Shown: positions 26,224-35,302, counted from the stretch's first letter. The stretch: 64,000 nt of DNA from Paenirhizobium cremeum (GCF_022884085.1 NZ_JAGGCS010000007.1:123459-187458), one strand, 5' to 3'. The notes: a model not told the origin generated them from the sequence alone. Numbers and translations are program-made.

Positions 26224-27675
26224 TCAGAGCGGGAAGTGGCCCGGCTGTGTCTCGACGGTGATCCAGCGCAATTCGGTGAACTCGGCGATACCCGCCTTGC
26301 CGCCGAAGCGGCCATACCCGGAGGCCTTGGTCCCGCCGAAAGGCATCTGCGCCTCGTCATGCACGGTCGGGCCATTCACATGGCAGATGCCCGAGCGGAT
26401 GCGGCGCGCGACCGACAGCGCGCGCGACGTATCGCGGCTGAAGACGGCGGCCGAGAGTCCGTACTCGCTGTCATTGGCCAGACGCACCGCGTCGTCCTCG
26501 TCCCTGGCGCGGAGTATGGCGACGACGGGACCAAAGCTCTCCTCGGAATAGAGGCGCATGTCGGAGGTGACCTTGTCGACCACCTGTGCAGGCAAAAGCA
26601 CGCCATCGGCTGCGCCTGCACCGGTGACGGTGGCACCCTTGGAAACGGCGTCGGCGATCAGCGCTTCGACTTTTTCAACCGTGCGGGCATCGACCACGGC
26701 GCCCAGCGGAGCCTTGCCGTCGCGGGGGTCGCCGGCCTTCAGCGCCTTGGCGCGTTCCGTGAACTTCGCCACGAACTCTTCCGCCACTTCGGGAACGACG
26801 ATGATGCGTTCGGTCGACATGCAGATCTGGCCCTGGTTGAAGAAGGCCCCGAAGATCGCGGCCTTTACCGCCTCGTCGACATCGGCATCCTTCAGCACGA
26901 GAAGAGGAGCCTTGCCGCCGAGTTCGAGCAGGACGGGTTTCAACTGCCGGGCGGCGCGTTCCGCGATGATGCGTCCGACATTGGTCGAGCCGGTGAAGTT
27001 GATCCGGCGGATATCGGGGTGATCGATCAAGGCGCCGACGATGTCGGCTGCGTCTTCCGGCGCATTGGTCACAAGGCTGACGACGCCGGCCGGAAGACCG
27101 CCCTCCTCCAGCGCTTCGACGATCAGCGCATGGGTGCGCGGGCAGATTTCCGATGCCTTGAAGACGACGCTATTGCCGCAGGCAAGCGGCGTAGCAATGG
27201 CGCGCACACCGAGGATGACCGGCGCGTTCCACGGCGCGATGCCGAGCACGACACCGGCCGGCTCGCGGATCGCCATGGACAGGCAGCCCGGCTTGTCGGA
27301 GGGGATCACTTCGCCGGAAACCTGCGTTGTGAGGGCCGCGGCCTCGCGCAGCATGGAGGAAGCGAGCATGACGTTGAACCGTGCCCAGGCGACCGTCGCT
27401 CCGATTTCCGAGGCCATGGCGGCAACGAAGGCGTCGCCCTTGGCTGCCAGCGCATCGGCGGCCTTCAAAAGGGTGGCGCGGCGCGCATTGGGACCGAGAG
27501 CCGCCCAGGCGGGGAACGCCGCCGCTGCCGCATCGGCCGCCGCAACGGCATCCGCGACGGTGGCTGCCACAGCCTCGCTCGCAACCTCGCCCGTGACGGG
27601 ATTGAGACGCCGGAAGGTCCGGCCGGTGGTGGCGGCGCGTTCCGCCCCTGCGATACGCATGGAAACAAAAGTCAT
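26224..27675 (-). CDS. vdh: Vanillin-type aromatic aldehyde dehydrogenase
   Basis: The 483-residue aldehyde dehydrogenase has Asn150 in APWNAP, the general base Glu251 in LLELGGKAPL and the nucleophile Cys285 in NQGQICMST. The HVNGPTVHDEAQMPFGGTKASGYGRFGG segment is typical of vanillin/salicylaldehyde dehydrogenases. It would oxidise vanillin or 4-hydroxybenzaldehyde to vanillate or 4-hydroxybenzoate with NAD+. It is the first gene of the vdh-ech-fcs operon, has GGGAGGAG before the ATG, and is divergent from marR with paired palindromes between them. Confidence 0.88.
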   Translation of the reverse strand: MTFVSMRIAGAERAATTGRTFRRLNPVTGEVASEAVAATVADAVAAADAAAAAFPAWAALGPNARRATLLKAADALAAKGDAFVAAMASEIGATVAWARFNVMLASSMLREAAALTTQVSGEVIPSDKPGCLSMAIREPAGVVLGIAPWNAPVILGVRAIATPLACGNSVVFKASEICPRTHALIVEALEEGGLPAGVVSLVTNAPEDAADIVGALIDHPDIRRINFTGSTNVGRIIAERAARQLKPVLLELGGKAPLLVLKDADVDEAVKAAIFGAFFNQGQICMSTERIIVVPEVAEEFVAKFTERAKALKAGDPRDGKAPLGAVVDARTVEKVEALIADAVSKGATVTGAGAADGVLLPAQVVDKVTSDMRLYSEESFGPVVAILRARDEDDAVRLANDSEYGLSAAVFSRDTSRALSVARRIRSGICHVNGPTVHDEAQMPFGGTKASGYGRFGGKAGIAEFTELRWITVETQPGHFPL

Positions 27676-27727
27676 CTGGCTCCTCCCAGAGCGACCCGGC
27701 AGCGGTTACGATCTGCCGGCGGGTTAA

Positions 27728-27769
27728 CCGCTATCCGACATAGCGGATTGACTGCTATGTCGCATAGCA
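27728..27769. promoter_or_regulatory. Two MarR-type operators between vdh and marR
   Basis: Two copies of GCTAT-N5-ATAGC occur: 27730-27744, extended to CCGCTAT/ATAGCGG at 27728-27746, and 27754-27768, extended to TGCTATG/CATAGCA at 27753-27769. Their centres are 24 bp apart. The site nearer marR fills the spacer of its promoter, and the other lies on the vdh side. Paired palindromes in a divergent gap fit a dimeric MarR repressor acting on both directions. Confidence 0.75.
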
Positions 27770-27776
27770 TTATGGA
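27748..27776 (+). promoter_or_regulatory. marR promoter
   Basis: TTGACT (27748-27753) and TATGGA (27771-27776) are exactly 17 bp apart, and the second palindrome lies in the spacer. Transcription would start near 27783. This rules out the earlier in-frame TTG start at 27779 and leaves a leader of about 25 nt before the ATG at 27809. Confidence 0.55.
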
Positions 27777-27808
27777 TATTGCAAGAGGACATCGTGAAGG
27801 ACGACGAA

Positions 27809-28288
27809 ATGCCACTGGAAATGCCGAAGCGAGAAGAGGACGTCGAGGCTTCGATCGTCCGGCTGGAGGATCTGGTCGGCTATCACCTGCGCCGTGCGTC
27901 GGTCTTCGACCTGCAGGGCGCCGTCTCGGCGCTGGAGCCGGCCAATACGCGGCCGGTGCCGATGAGCGTGCTGCTCAGCATCGTCGAGATGCCCGGCATC
28001 AGTTCGGCCGATATCTGTCGCGCGCTCGGCATGCAGCGCGCCAATATCGTCTCGATCCTGGCCGATCTCGAGGAACGCGGGCTTTTCCTGCGTGAGGCGG
28101 ATTCGTCCGACCAGCGAATCCAGCGTCTTTTCCCGACCCGCCGCGGCGAGGAGGAAGCCGCCCGATGGCTGGCGCTGATCGCCGACCATGAGCGCAACAT
28201 GCTTTGCCGCCTGAGCGCGGCTGAACAGAAGGAACTTCGCCGGCTTCTGGCGAAGATCTGGCAGGAGGATGGGCCGAAGCAGGGCTAG
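27809..28288 (+). CDS. MarR family repressor of hydroxycinnamate catabolism
   Basis: The 159-residue winged-helix protein has the recognition region GISSADICRALGMQRANIVSILADLEERGLFLREADSSDQRIQRLFPTRRG in two adjoining parts (about residues 68-118). Length and layout match the HcaR/FerR/CouR group, which in several bacteria release DNA on binding hydroxycinnamoyl-CoA. The ATG at 27809 is preceded by AAGGA at good spacing. It is divergent from vdh-ech-fcs and likely cotranscribed with the permease, amidohydrolase and acyl-CoA dehydrogenase. The effector is inferred from family and context. Confidence 0.85.
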   Translation: MPLEMPKREEDVEASIVRLEDLVGYHLRRASVFDLQGAVSALEPANTRPVPMSVLLSIVEMPGISSADICRALGMQRANIVSILADLEERGLFLREADSSDQRIQRLFPTRRGEEEAARWLALIADHERNMLCRLSAAEQKELRRLLAKIWQEDGPKQG

Positions 28289-28332
28289 GCCCGAAACCGC
28301 GGGGGAGAGGCCCCGCTTTCTGGGAGGAAGTA

Positions 28333-29541
28333 ATGCAAACCAATATCGACCACCGCTCCGGCGGGCGGCGAGCGCTTTCGCTTGCCTTTCTCGCGGCCGT
28401 CATCGAAGGCTTCGACCTTCAGGCCGCCGGTGTCGCCGTGCCCAAGCTCGCGCCGGCTTTCGGGCTGACCCCGCAACAAATCGGGTTCTTCTTTTCGGCC
28501 GCAACGTTCGGCCTGATCTTCGGGGCGCTTGCCGGCGGCCGCATTGCCGACGGATGGGGAAGGCGCACCGGTCTCGTGCTTTCGCTCGTGACCTTCGGCA
28601 TCTTTTCCGTTGCAACGGCCTTCGTCTCCAGCTTCGAACAGCTCGTCGTCATGCGCTTCCTGACCGGTGTGGGTCTCGGCGGTGCCTTGCCGAACCTCGT
28701 GAACATTGCGGCGGAATCGACCGATCCGGCGCGGCGCGGGCGGGCCGTCGCGATCATGTATGCCGGCGTGCCGCTCGGCGGCGCTGTCGCAAGCGGGGTG
28801 GCCATGCTCGGCCTGCATGGCGACGACTGGCACTCGATCTTTGTCGTCGGCGGTGTCATGCCTCTCATTCTCGCGCCGTTCATCCATACCCTGCTGCCGC
28901 CGCTGCGGGTGCAGAAGAGCGAGGTGAAAACCGTCTCAGGCGCCGTATCGCGCATCTTCGCGCCGCAGACGCTCATCACCACGACGGCGCTCTGGGTGTC
29001 GTTCTTCCTCGGGCTGCTGGTGGTCTACCTGCTCCTGAACTGGATGCCGCAACTCCTCGTCGCCCGCGGTCTCGCCCGCAACGAGGCTTCGTTCGTGCAG
29101 ATCCTGTTCAATCTCGGCGGCGTGGTCGGCAGCCTCATCGGCGGACGCATGCTCGACCAGAAGAACCCGGTCATGCCGGTTGCCCTCGGCTTTGCCGCGG
29201 CAGCGGGTGCCCTTCTCATGCTCGGCCTGCTGCCGGCCAATCTCGGCCTGACGCTTGTCGCCGGGGCGCTGGTGGGCGGTGCCATCCTCTGCGTACAGGC
29301 CATTCTCTACGGCGTGGCGCCGCAATGCTACCCCTTCGAGATCCGCGGCACGGGCGTCGGCGTTGCGGTCGCGGTCGGACGGCTGGGCTCGATTGCGGGG
29401 CCCCTGCTCGCGGGCTTCCTGGTGGCCGGCGGCAGCACACCCTCCGACGTGATGTTCGCTCTCGTGCCGATCACGCTTCTGGCCGGCCTGACGACGGTTC
29501 TGCTGCTGGTGCGCCGTGGGCGCAGCCTGCAGATGGCCTGA
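28333..29541 (+). CDS. MFS transporter, aromatic acid:H+ symporter family (PcaK/HcaK-like)
   Basis: The 402-residue, 12-helix protein has IEGFDLQAAGVAVPKLAPAFG in helix 1, the place of the DGxD motif of aromatic acid symporters. It also has the MFS loop GGRIADGWGRRTGLVLS and GRLGSIAGPLLAGFLV. It probably imports hydroxycinnamates or related aromatic acids for the CoA ligase. It follows marR by 44 bp in the same direction and has GGGAGGAAG as ribosome-binding site. Confidence 0.88.
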   Translation: MQTNIDHRSGGRRALSLAFLAAVIEGFDLQAAGVAVPKLAPAFGLTPQQIGFFFSAATFGLIFGALAGGRIADGWGRRTGLVLSLVTFGIFSVATAFVSSFEQLVVMRFLTGVGLGGALPNLVNIAAESTDPARRGRAVAIMYAGVPLGGAVASGVAMLGLHGDDWHSIFVVGGVMPLILAPFIHTLLPPLRVQKSEVKTVSGAVSRIFAPQTLITTTALWVSFFLGLLVVYLLLNWMPQLLVARGLARNEASFVQILFNLGGVVGSLIGGRMLDQKNPVMPVALGFAAAAGALLMLGLLPANLGLTLVAGALVGGAILCVQAILYGVAPQCYPFEIRGTGVGVAVAVGRLGSIAGPLLAGFLVAGGSTPSDVMFALVPITLLAGLTTVLLLVRRGRSLQMA

Positions 29542-29557
29542 CGGAGAGGGCAGCCGC

Positions 29558-30457
29558 ATGCTCGACCTCTCGACGCTTCGGGCCATCGATTTTCACACCC
29601 ACGCCGAGGAGCCCTGCGGCTGCCACGCCGACGACGGCTATGACGATCTGCAGGCTGCCATGGCGCGCTATTTTCGCGCGCCGTGGCAGCATCCCCCGAC
29701 CGTCGACGAGACGGCGGTCCATTACCGGGAGCAGAACATCGCTGCCGTGATCTTTCCCGTCGATGCCGAACGCGAGACCGGCTATCGGCGCTATGCCAAC
29801 GAGGAGGTCGCGGAGGCGGCCTCCCGCCATCCCGACATCCTGATCCCCTTCGCCTCGATCGATCCGGCCCGCGGCCGCATGGGCGCAAGGGAGGCGCGAC
29901 GCCTCGTCGCCGATTTCGGCATCCGGGGCTTCAAGTTCCATCCGACCATGCAGGGCTTCTATCCCAATGACCGGATGTGCTGGCCGCTCTACGAGGCGAT
30001 TGCGGAGGCGGGCGTTCCCGCGCTCTTCCACACCGGCCAGACCGGCGTCGGGTCGGGCATGAGGGGCGGCAACGGAATGCGGCTGAAATATTCCAATCCG
30101 ATGTATCTCGACGACGTGGCCGTCGATTTCCCCGACATGCCGATCGTCATGGCCCATCCCTCTTTTCCCTGGCAGGAAGAGGCGCTCGCCGTCGCCGTAC
30201 ACAAGCCCAATGTCTGGATCGACCTGTCGGGTTGGCGACCACGTTATTTCCCGCCGATCCTCATCCAATACGCCAACACCCTGCTGAAGGAGCGCATGCT
30301 CTTCGGCTCCGATTGGCCGATGATTGCACCGGAAGGCTGGCTCGAGGAATTTGCCGGGCTGCCGATCCGGGACGCCGTCCGCCCGAAGATCCTCAAGGAA
30401 AATGCCATCCGGCTGCTCGGCCTGTCGTCTGCCGATGAGAAAAGAGAAAATCCATGA
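29558..30457 (+). CDS. Amidohydrolase family 2 (ACMSD-like) protein
   Basis: The 299-residue metal-dependent TIM-barrel enzyme shows the HxH motif in IDFHTH (His13, His15), GFKFHPTMQGFYPND, LFHTGQTG, IVMAHPSFPW and the metal Asp in LFGSDWPM. This group contains decarboxylases and lactone or amide hydrolases of aromatic pathways. The start at 29558 fits the family; an earlier in-frame start lies inside the permease gene. It overlaps the next gene by 4 bp. Its step in hydroxycinnamate breakdown is not evident; decarboxylation of a methoxy- or hydroxybenzoate, or hydrolysis of an ester, are options. Confidence 0.78.
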   Translation: MLDLSTLRAIDFHTHAEEPCGCHADDGYDDLQAAMARYFRAPWQHPPTVDETAVHYREQNIAAVIFPVDAERETGYRRYANEEVAEAASRHPDILIPFASIDPARGRMGAREARRLVADFGIRGFKFHPTMQGFYPNDRMCWPLYEAIAEAGVPALFHTGQTGVGSGMRGGNGMRLKYSNPMYLDDVAVDFPDMPIVMAHPSFPWQEEALAVAVHKPNVWIDLSGWRPRYFPPILIQYANTLLKERMLFGSDWPMIAPEGWLEEFAGLPIRDAVRPKILKENAIRLLGLSSADEKRENP

Positions 30458-32124
30458 TCCCCTTCGAAGCACCCGTCGAGACCATCCTTTTTTCGCTGCG
30501 GCATGTCGCCGGGGCCGGGCGAATTCCAGCCTGGGACGACGATCTCGTGCAGGAGGTTATCAGGCAGTTTTCCCGACTGGCCGAGGGCGTCGTTGCGCCG
30601 GCCGATGAAGCCGCCGATCGTGAGGGTTGCCGGCTCGTGGATGGGCGCGTGCATATGCCGGAAGGATTGGTCGCGGCCTATGCCGCGTTCGCCGAACAGG
30701 GCTGGCCGGGACTTTCCATTCCGGAAGAGACGGGCGGCCAGGGCATGCCGGCGCCTGTTCTCGGGGCCGTGACGGAGATTTTCGCCGGGGCGAGCCATGC
30801 GCTGCAGATGATTGCCGGCCTCGTTCCCGGCGCCTCGCGAACGCTTGTCGATTATGGCACACCCGATCAGCAGGAGCGCTGGCTGCCGCGTCTCGCCTCG
30901 GGCGAGTGGCTGGCCACCATGGCGCTGACGGAACCCGGCGCCGGTTCCGACCTCTCGGGCATCCGGACCCGTGGCGAACAGGGACCAGATGGCTGGCGCA
31001 TCTCGGGCGAGAAGATCTTCATTTCCGGCGGTGATCAGGATCTGACACCGCGTATCCTCCATCTCGTGCTCGCCCGCACGCAAGGTGCCGCGGGCAGCAC
31101 ACGCGGGCTCAGCCTGTTTCTCGTTCCCTCCCATGACGATGCCGGCGAAAGGCTGCCGGTGACGGTGACGCGGATCGAGGAGAAGATGGGCCTGCATGGC
31201 TCGCCGACCTGCCAGATGCTGTTCGATGGCGCACCGGCCGAGCTTGTCGGCAATGAGGGTGAAGGGTTGAAGGCCATGTTCACCATGATGAACCACGCCC
31301 GCCTCGACGTTGCCTTGCAGGGGGTTGCCCATGCTACCCGCGCGACGCGGATCGCGACCGAATATGCCCGGGGCCGTCGGCAGGGGAAAATCGCCGGCGA
31401 GACGGGTCCGGCGATGCTCGCGAGCCACCCGGACGTGCAGCGGATGCTCGATGAGGCCGAGGCCATCGCGATAGCGGGACGCGCGCTTTGCCATGTCGCC
31501 CTGGTCGAACTGGAGTTGCAGGAGGCGCCCGAACTCGTCGATTTCCTCACGCCCGTCTGCAAGTTCGCCTGCACCGAGGGTGGCGTCGCCGCCGCCAATC
31601 TCGCGATCCAGGTGCTGGGCGGATACGGCTATCTGCGGGAATACCGGGTCGAGCAGATCCTGCGCGATGTCCGCATCACCGCGATCTACGAGGGTGCGAA
31701 CGGTATCCACGCGCTTACGCTGGCGACACGGCTGTTGCGCCACGACGGCGGGAGCGCCGCAAACGCCTTTGCGCGGTTTGTGGGCTCCGCTGGCGCCGAT
31801 GACGCGCTGTCCTTGTGGCAGCAGGCGCGCACGCGCATGCTTGCCGCGGAAGACCCGGCGCCGGCGGCCGATGCCTTCATGCGATTGACCGTCGAGACGG
31901 CCTATGCGGCCATCTGGCGCCGCCTGGCCAAAGTTGCCGATCACGCCCCGGACCCCACCCGGCTCCGCGCTCTGGCCGCACGTCAGGCGATGTTCCTTCC
32001 GTCATCGCTGCGGCACAAGGCCGAGATTATCGCCATGATATTGGAGAGGAATGGAGCCGCTTCGGGCTTTGACCGGAAGGAGGAGGGCTACTGCCTGCAC
32101 GGGATGCTCGCAGCTGACTTGTGA
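30454..32124 (+). CDS. Acyl-CoA dehydrogenase, probably for arylpropanoyl-CoA
   Basis: The 556-residue flavoenzyme has the ACAD motifs MALTEPGAGSDLSGIRT, KIFISGG, MGLHGSPTCQMLFDGA and the base Glu in ITAIYEGANGIHALTL. It carries the longer C-terminal part of the DmdC/FadE5-like subgroup. The start ATGA overlaps the amidohydrolase stop. In Acinetobacter hca clusters a comparable enzyme (HcaD) oxidises hydrocinnamoyl-CoAs to cinnamoyl-CoAs. By analogy it would let dihydroferulate and dihydrocoumarate enter the pathway. The analogy is inference; the fold is certain. Confidence 0.85.
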   Translation: MIPFEAPVETILFSLRHVAGAGRIPAWDDDLVQEVIRQFSRLAEGVVAPADEAADREGCRLVDGRVHMPEGLVAAYAAFAEQGWPGLSIPEETGGQGMPAPVLGAVTEIFAGASHALQMIAGLVPGASRTLVDYGTPDQQERWLPRLASGEWLATMALTEPGAGSDLSGIRTRGEQGPDGWRISGEKIFISGGDQDLTPRILHLVLARTQGAAGSTRGLSLFLVPSHDDAGERLPVTVTRIEEKMGLHGSPTCQMLFDGAPAELVGNEGEGLKAMFTMMNHARLDVALQGVAHATRATRIATEYARGRRQGKIAGETGPAMLASHPDVQRMLDEAEAIAIAGRALCHVALVELELQEAPELVDFLTPVCKFACTEGGVAAANLAIQVLGGYGYLREYRVEQILRDVRITAIYEGANGIHALTLATRLLRHDGGSAANAFARFVGSAGADDALSLWQQARTRMLAAEDPAPAADAFMRLTVETAYAAIWRRLAKVADHAPDPTRLRALAARQAMFLPSSLRHKAEIIAMILERNGAASGFDRKEEGYCLHGMLAADL

Positions 32125-32238
32125 ATTGTCTTCCAAAGTTCTGAGATCGGCGTCCGGCTACTGCCGATTGCCCGCGGGGCCTATTTTGAATTCCGACACC
32201 GAACGCTGGGTTCGGGATGAAAACGGAAGGCTCCTGCA

Positions 32239-33252
32239 ATGACACTCAAGGATATTCTGCACAGCAAACTCGGCTTTGGCGCTGCCCCGCTCGGCAACAT
32301 GTTTCGCGATATTCCCGAGGAGGAAGCGCTCGCAACCGTCGAGGCCGCATGGAACGACGGCATCCGCTACTACGACAACGCGCCGTTTTATGGCGCAGGT
32401 CTCGCCGAAATCCGCATGGGAAGAGCGCTCGCCGGCAAGCCGCGTGACCAGTATGTCATCAGCACCAAGGTCGGAAGGTTGATCCTCGATGAAGTCGAAG
32501 ACATCAGCGCCCGCGATCTCGGAGAGAAGGGCGACGTCTTCAAATATGGCCTCCCCAACAAGATCGTCAACGACTACACCGAGGATGCCACCTACCGCTC
32601 GATCGAGGACAGCCTGAAGCGCCTCAAGACCGACTATATCGATATCGTCTGGGTGCATGACATCGCACAGGATTTCTACGGCGATGAATGGCTCGGCAAG
32701 TTTGAGGAGGCCCGAAAAGGCGCGTTCCGCGCCCTCGACCGGATGCGCGACGAAGGCGTAATCAAGGCCTGGGGCCTTGGCGTCAACAAGGTCGAGCCGA
32801 TCGAGCTGCTGCTGGCGCTGGATGAGCCCCGGCCGGACGGTTTCCTGCTGGCCGGCCGGTATTCGCTCCTCGATCACGATCGCGCCCTGCAGCGCGTCAT
32901 GCCGACGGTGGCAGAACGTGGTCTGGGGATCGTGGTGGGAGGCCCCTACAGTTCAGGCGCACTGGTCGGCGGTCCGAACTTCGAATATGCGCCGGCGACG
33001 CCGGAGATCCTCGCCAAGGTCGCTGCGATCAAGGCGATCGCCGATCGCCACGGCATCTCGATGAAGGCTGCGGGCCTGCAGTTTGCGCTTGCCCATCCGG
33101 CGGTTGCCGCAGTCATCCCGGGCGCCAGCCGTCCGGCCCGGATCGCCGAGGATGGCGCCGCCCTGCGCGAGACCATTCCGGCCAGTTTCTGGCGTGAACT
33201 GCGCGATGGCGGTCTCGTCGATCCGGCAGCCCCGCTCCCGATCGAAGACTGA
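32239..33252 (+). CDS. Aldo/keto reductase (aldose/pyridoxal dehydrogenase-like)
   Basis: The 337-residue TIM-barrel oxidoreductase has the catalytic residues of the family: Asp46 and Tyr51 in GIRYYDNAPFYG, Lys in ISTKVGR and His in IVWVHD. The C-terminal NADP region AVIPGASRPARIAED is also present. The overall layout is that of the D-threo-aldose/L-fucose dehydrogenase and pyridoxal 4-dehydrogenase group. It stands 114 bp after the acyl-CoA dehydrogenase with no strong motif between, and ends at a strong terminator. It may be separate from the aromatic operon; the substrate is unknown. Confidence 0.85.
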   Translation: MTLKDILHSKLGFGAAPLGNMFRDIPEEEALATVEAAWNDGIRYYDNAPFYGAGLAEIRMGRALAGKPRDQYVISTKVGRLILDEVEDISARDLGEKGDVFKYGLPNKIVNDYTEDATYRSIEDSLKRLKTDYIDIVWVHDIAQDFYGDEWLGKFEEARKGAFRALDRMRDEGVIKAWGLGVNKVEPIELLLALDEPRPDGFLLAGRYSLLDHDRALQRVMPTVAERGLGIVVGGPYSSGALVGGPNFEYAPATPEILAKVAAIKAIADRHGISMKAAGLQFALAHPAVAAVIPGASRPARIAEDGAALRETIPASFWRELRDGGLVDPAAPLPIED

Positions 33253-33272
33253 ACCAAGCCATCAAAGCTCCT

Positions 33273-33313
33273 GCCGACCGAGACGCCATAGCGCCTCGGT
33301 CGGCTTGGTTTTT
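33273..33313 (+). terminator. Rho-independent terminator after aldo/keto reductase
   Basis: The 10-bp stem GCCGACCGAG / CTCGGTCGGC with a 12-nt loop is followed by TTGGTTTTT. An alternative pairing AACCAAGCC / GGCTTGGTT encloses it. The end abuts the stop codon of the converging LysR gene. Confidence 0.8.
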
Positions 33314-34217
33314 AATGCGGCTTCAGAAATTTCTGCATGCGCGGTACGGCGAAATCCAGAAACGCGCGCACGCGAGCGGGGAGGAATTGCGATCCGCGAT
33401 AAAGGGCGTGAACCTCGTCCACGACGCCGATATCGCTGTCGGCAAGAAGCTCGACAAGTTCTCCGCGCTCGATCGGCCCGCGCAGATGATAATCGGCAAG
33501 GCGGATGATCCCGACGCCGGCAATCGCCATCCGCCGTAACGTATCGCCATTGTTGACCAGCAGCGACCCGCTCAGCATGCGCTCCACGATCCGCCCGCCT
33601 TCGCGCATCGGCCAGACGGGCATCGCGCGACGGAAATTGAAGCCGAGGCAATTGTGATGGACGAGTTCTTCCGGCGCCGTCGGCGTGCCGTGGCGTTCAA
33701 GATAGGCGGGCGATGCCACGATGCACCGCTTGGTCTCGCCGAGCTTGCGCGCCATCAGGTTGGAGTCGGGAAGCTTGCCGACGCGGATCGCGATATCCGT
33801 GCGGTCGAGATAGAGATCGATCACTTCGTCCGAGAGTGAAAGATCGACGATCACCTTGGGATAGGCTTCGAAGAAGGCCGGCAGGATGGGTTCCAGCGCG
33901 GTGGTGCCGAAGCTCACCGAGGAAGTGATGCGGACGATGCCTTCGGGCTCTGCTCCTCCGTGTGCGATCTGCTGCTCGGTCTCGTCGAGCTGGGCGAGCA
34001 GCGCCTGGCTGCGCTCATAATAGAACTGTCCTTCGACGGTCAGGGCCAGCCTGCGGGTCGAACGTTCGATGAGTCGAACGCCAAGCCTCGCCTCCAGACG
34101 GGCGATCAGCTTGGATACCGTCGACGGCGTCATCAGCATAAGCCGCGCAGCCTCGGAAAAGCTCCCCGCCTCCACGACCCGAACGAATACCATCATTTCG
34201 CCTGCGCGGTTGTCCAT
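33312..34217 (-). CDS. LysR family transcriptional regulator
   Basis: The 301-residue product has an N-terminal helix-turn-helix (VRVVEAGSFSEAARLMLMTPSTVSKLIARLEARLG, in adjoining halves, residues about 10-45) and a type 2 periplasmic-binding-like effector domain. MDNRAGEMMVF is the usual start region, so I use the ATG at 34217 rather than the GTG 24 bp earlier, which has no Shine-Dalgarno. It is convergent with the aldo/keto reductase and lacks an obvious divergent target. The effector is unknown. Confidence 0.9.
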   Translation of the reverse strand: MDNRAGEMMVFVRVVEAGSFSEAARLMLMTPSTVSKLIARLEARLGVRLIERSTRRLALTVEGQFYYERSQALLAQLDETEQQIAHGGAEPEGIVRITSSVSFGTTALEPILPAFFEAYPKVIVDLSLSDEVIDLYLDRTDIAIRVGKLPDSNLMARKLGETKRCIVASPAYLERHGTPTAPEELVHHNCLGFNFRRAMPVWPMREGGRIVERMLSGSLLVNNGDTLRRMAIAGVGIIRLADYHLRGPIERGELVELLADSDIGVVDEVHALYRGSQFLPARVRAFLDFAVPRMQKFLKPH

Positions 34218-34396
34218 GCCGAACCTGTGATCTGATTTCACCGAACCGGGCCCGTTCTATCATGTCCACAGGCTTCCGTCCGCAATATGTGAACCGGACG
34301 ATCAAATGCGGTGAATGCGAGCCTGATCCACCATGCGTCCTTTGTGCGATCCAGGCCAGAAGGGGCAATCGCCCTTGGGAAAAGCCGGTTCTACAC

Positions 34397-35260
34397 TCAG
34401 TCGCCGAGAAGCTGCCGGTCGTCGCCGTCGCGATTGCGCACCAGCTCTTCCTTGATCGGACGCAGCGATTTCAGCGCCCTGTTGCGGTCGGCATAGGCGA
34501 CCATGTTCGCCAGGATGTCGATCGCCGCAAGATAGGCGTAGCGCGTCGAGGTCGGGCGAAAGATGTTCTTGCCCTCCGGCATCTCGATGGCGATCACGAG
34601 GTCTGCGGCATTCGCCACCGGCGAGCCGCCCTGGGTCATCACGATTGTCGGGATCGCGTGCTGGCGCAACAGCTCCAGGCAATGGACGAGCCCCATGTCG
34701 CGGCCGGTGAACGACGAGCCGAAGACGACCGTTCCGGGCTGCGCGGCGGCCGAGATCATCAGGTTCATGCCATGGTCGTTCGACGAATTGATCCGGCAGC
34801 CGAGCCGGAACAGACGATTGTGCAACTCGTTGACGATCATCGCCGAATTGCCGCTGGAACCGAAGGCCTGGATGAATTCGGCCCCTCGCAGCATCTGCGC
34901 CGCCTTTTCGATCGCCCTGAGGTCGAGCTGGCGATGCACTTCGAAAAGAGCGTTCTGCGCCTTCGAGACGATATCGCTGGCGACCTCTTCGGCGGTCGCC
35001 GTCGGCGCCTCGGGCTTCAGGTAACGCAGCCCGACATAGGCCATCTTGGCAAGCTGCACCTTGAAGTCGGAATAGCCCTGGCAACCCAGCCGGCGGCAGA
35101 AACGGGTAACCGTCGGCGGAGACACCCCGGCCCGCTCCGCCAGTTCGATGATCGACGAATTGACGACGAAATCCACATTCTCCAGGGCAAACTGCGCCAG
35201 TCTTGTCTCGAGGCCCGAAAGCCTGCCGTCTTCGTCGGAAAGGGCGTGAAACAGGTCCAT
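34397..35260 (-). CDS. MurR/RpiR family transcriptional regulator
   Basis: The 287-residue protein joins an RpiR helix-turn-helix (SSIIELAERAGVSPPTVTRF, residues about 35-54, then CRRLGCQGYSDFKVQLA) to a SIS phosphosugar-binding domain (FIQAFGSSGNSAMIVNEL near 130-147; VVFGSSFTGRDMGLVHCL). It is divergent from the D-threonine aldolase-family gene across a 192-bp gap holding two candidate operators. Similar sites also flank the promoter of the downstream peptidase-ABC operon, so it probably controls that whole locus. A SIS ligand suggests a phosphosugar signal, unexpected for a peptide/amino-acid locus. Confidence 0.9.
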   Translation of the reverse strand: MDLFHALSDEDGRLSGLETRLAQFALENVDFVVNSSIIELAERAGVSPPTVTRFCRRLGCQGYSDFKVQLAKMAYVGLRYLKPEAPTATAEEVASDIVSKAQNALFEVHRQLDLRAIEKAAQMLRGAEFIQAFGSSGNSAMIVNELHNRLFRLGCRINSSNDHGMNLMISAAAQPGTVVFGSSFTGRDMGLVHCLELLRQHAIPTIVMTQGGSPVANAADLVIAIEMPEGKNIFRPTSTRYAYLAAIDILANMVAYADRNRALKSLRPIKEELVRNRDGDDRQLLGD

Positions 35261-35302
35261 CCGGTCTTCTCCTTCAGCAGCATGGGAGAAAAATCATCCA
35301 TC

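Noticed and set aside
25888..28095. A 735-codon plus-strand frame running over ech, vdh and into marR
   Set aside because: The minus strand encodes well-recognised ech and vdh with catalytic residues, and the plus frame has compositionally odd His/Asp/Arg-rich sequence with no domain.
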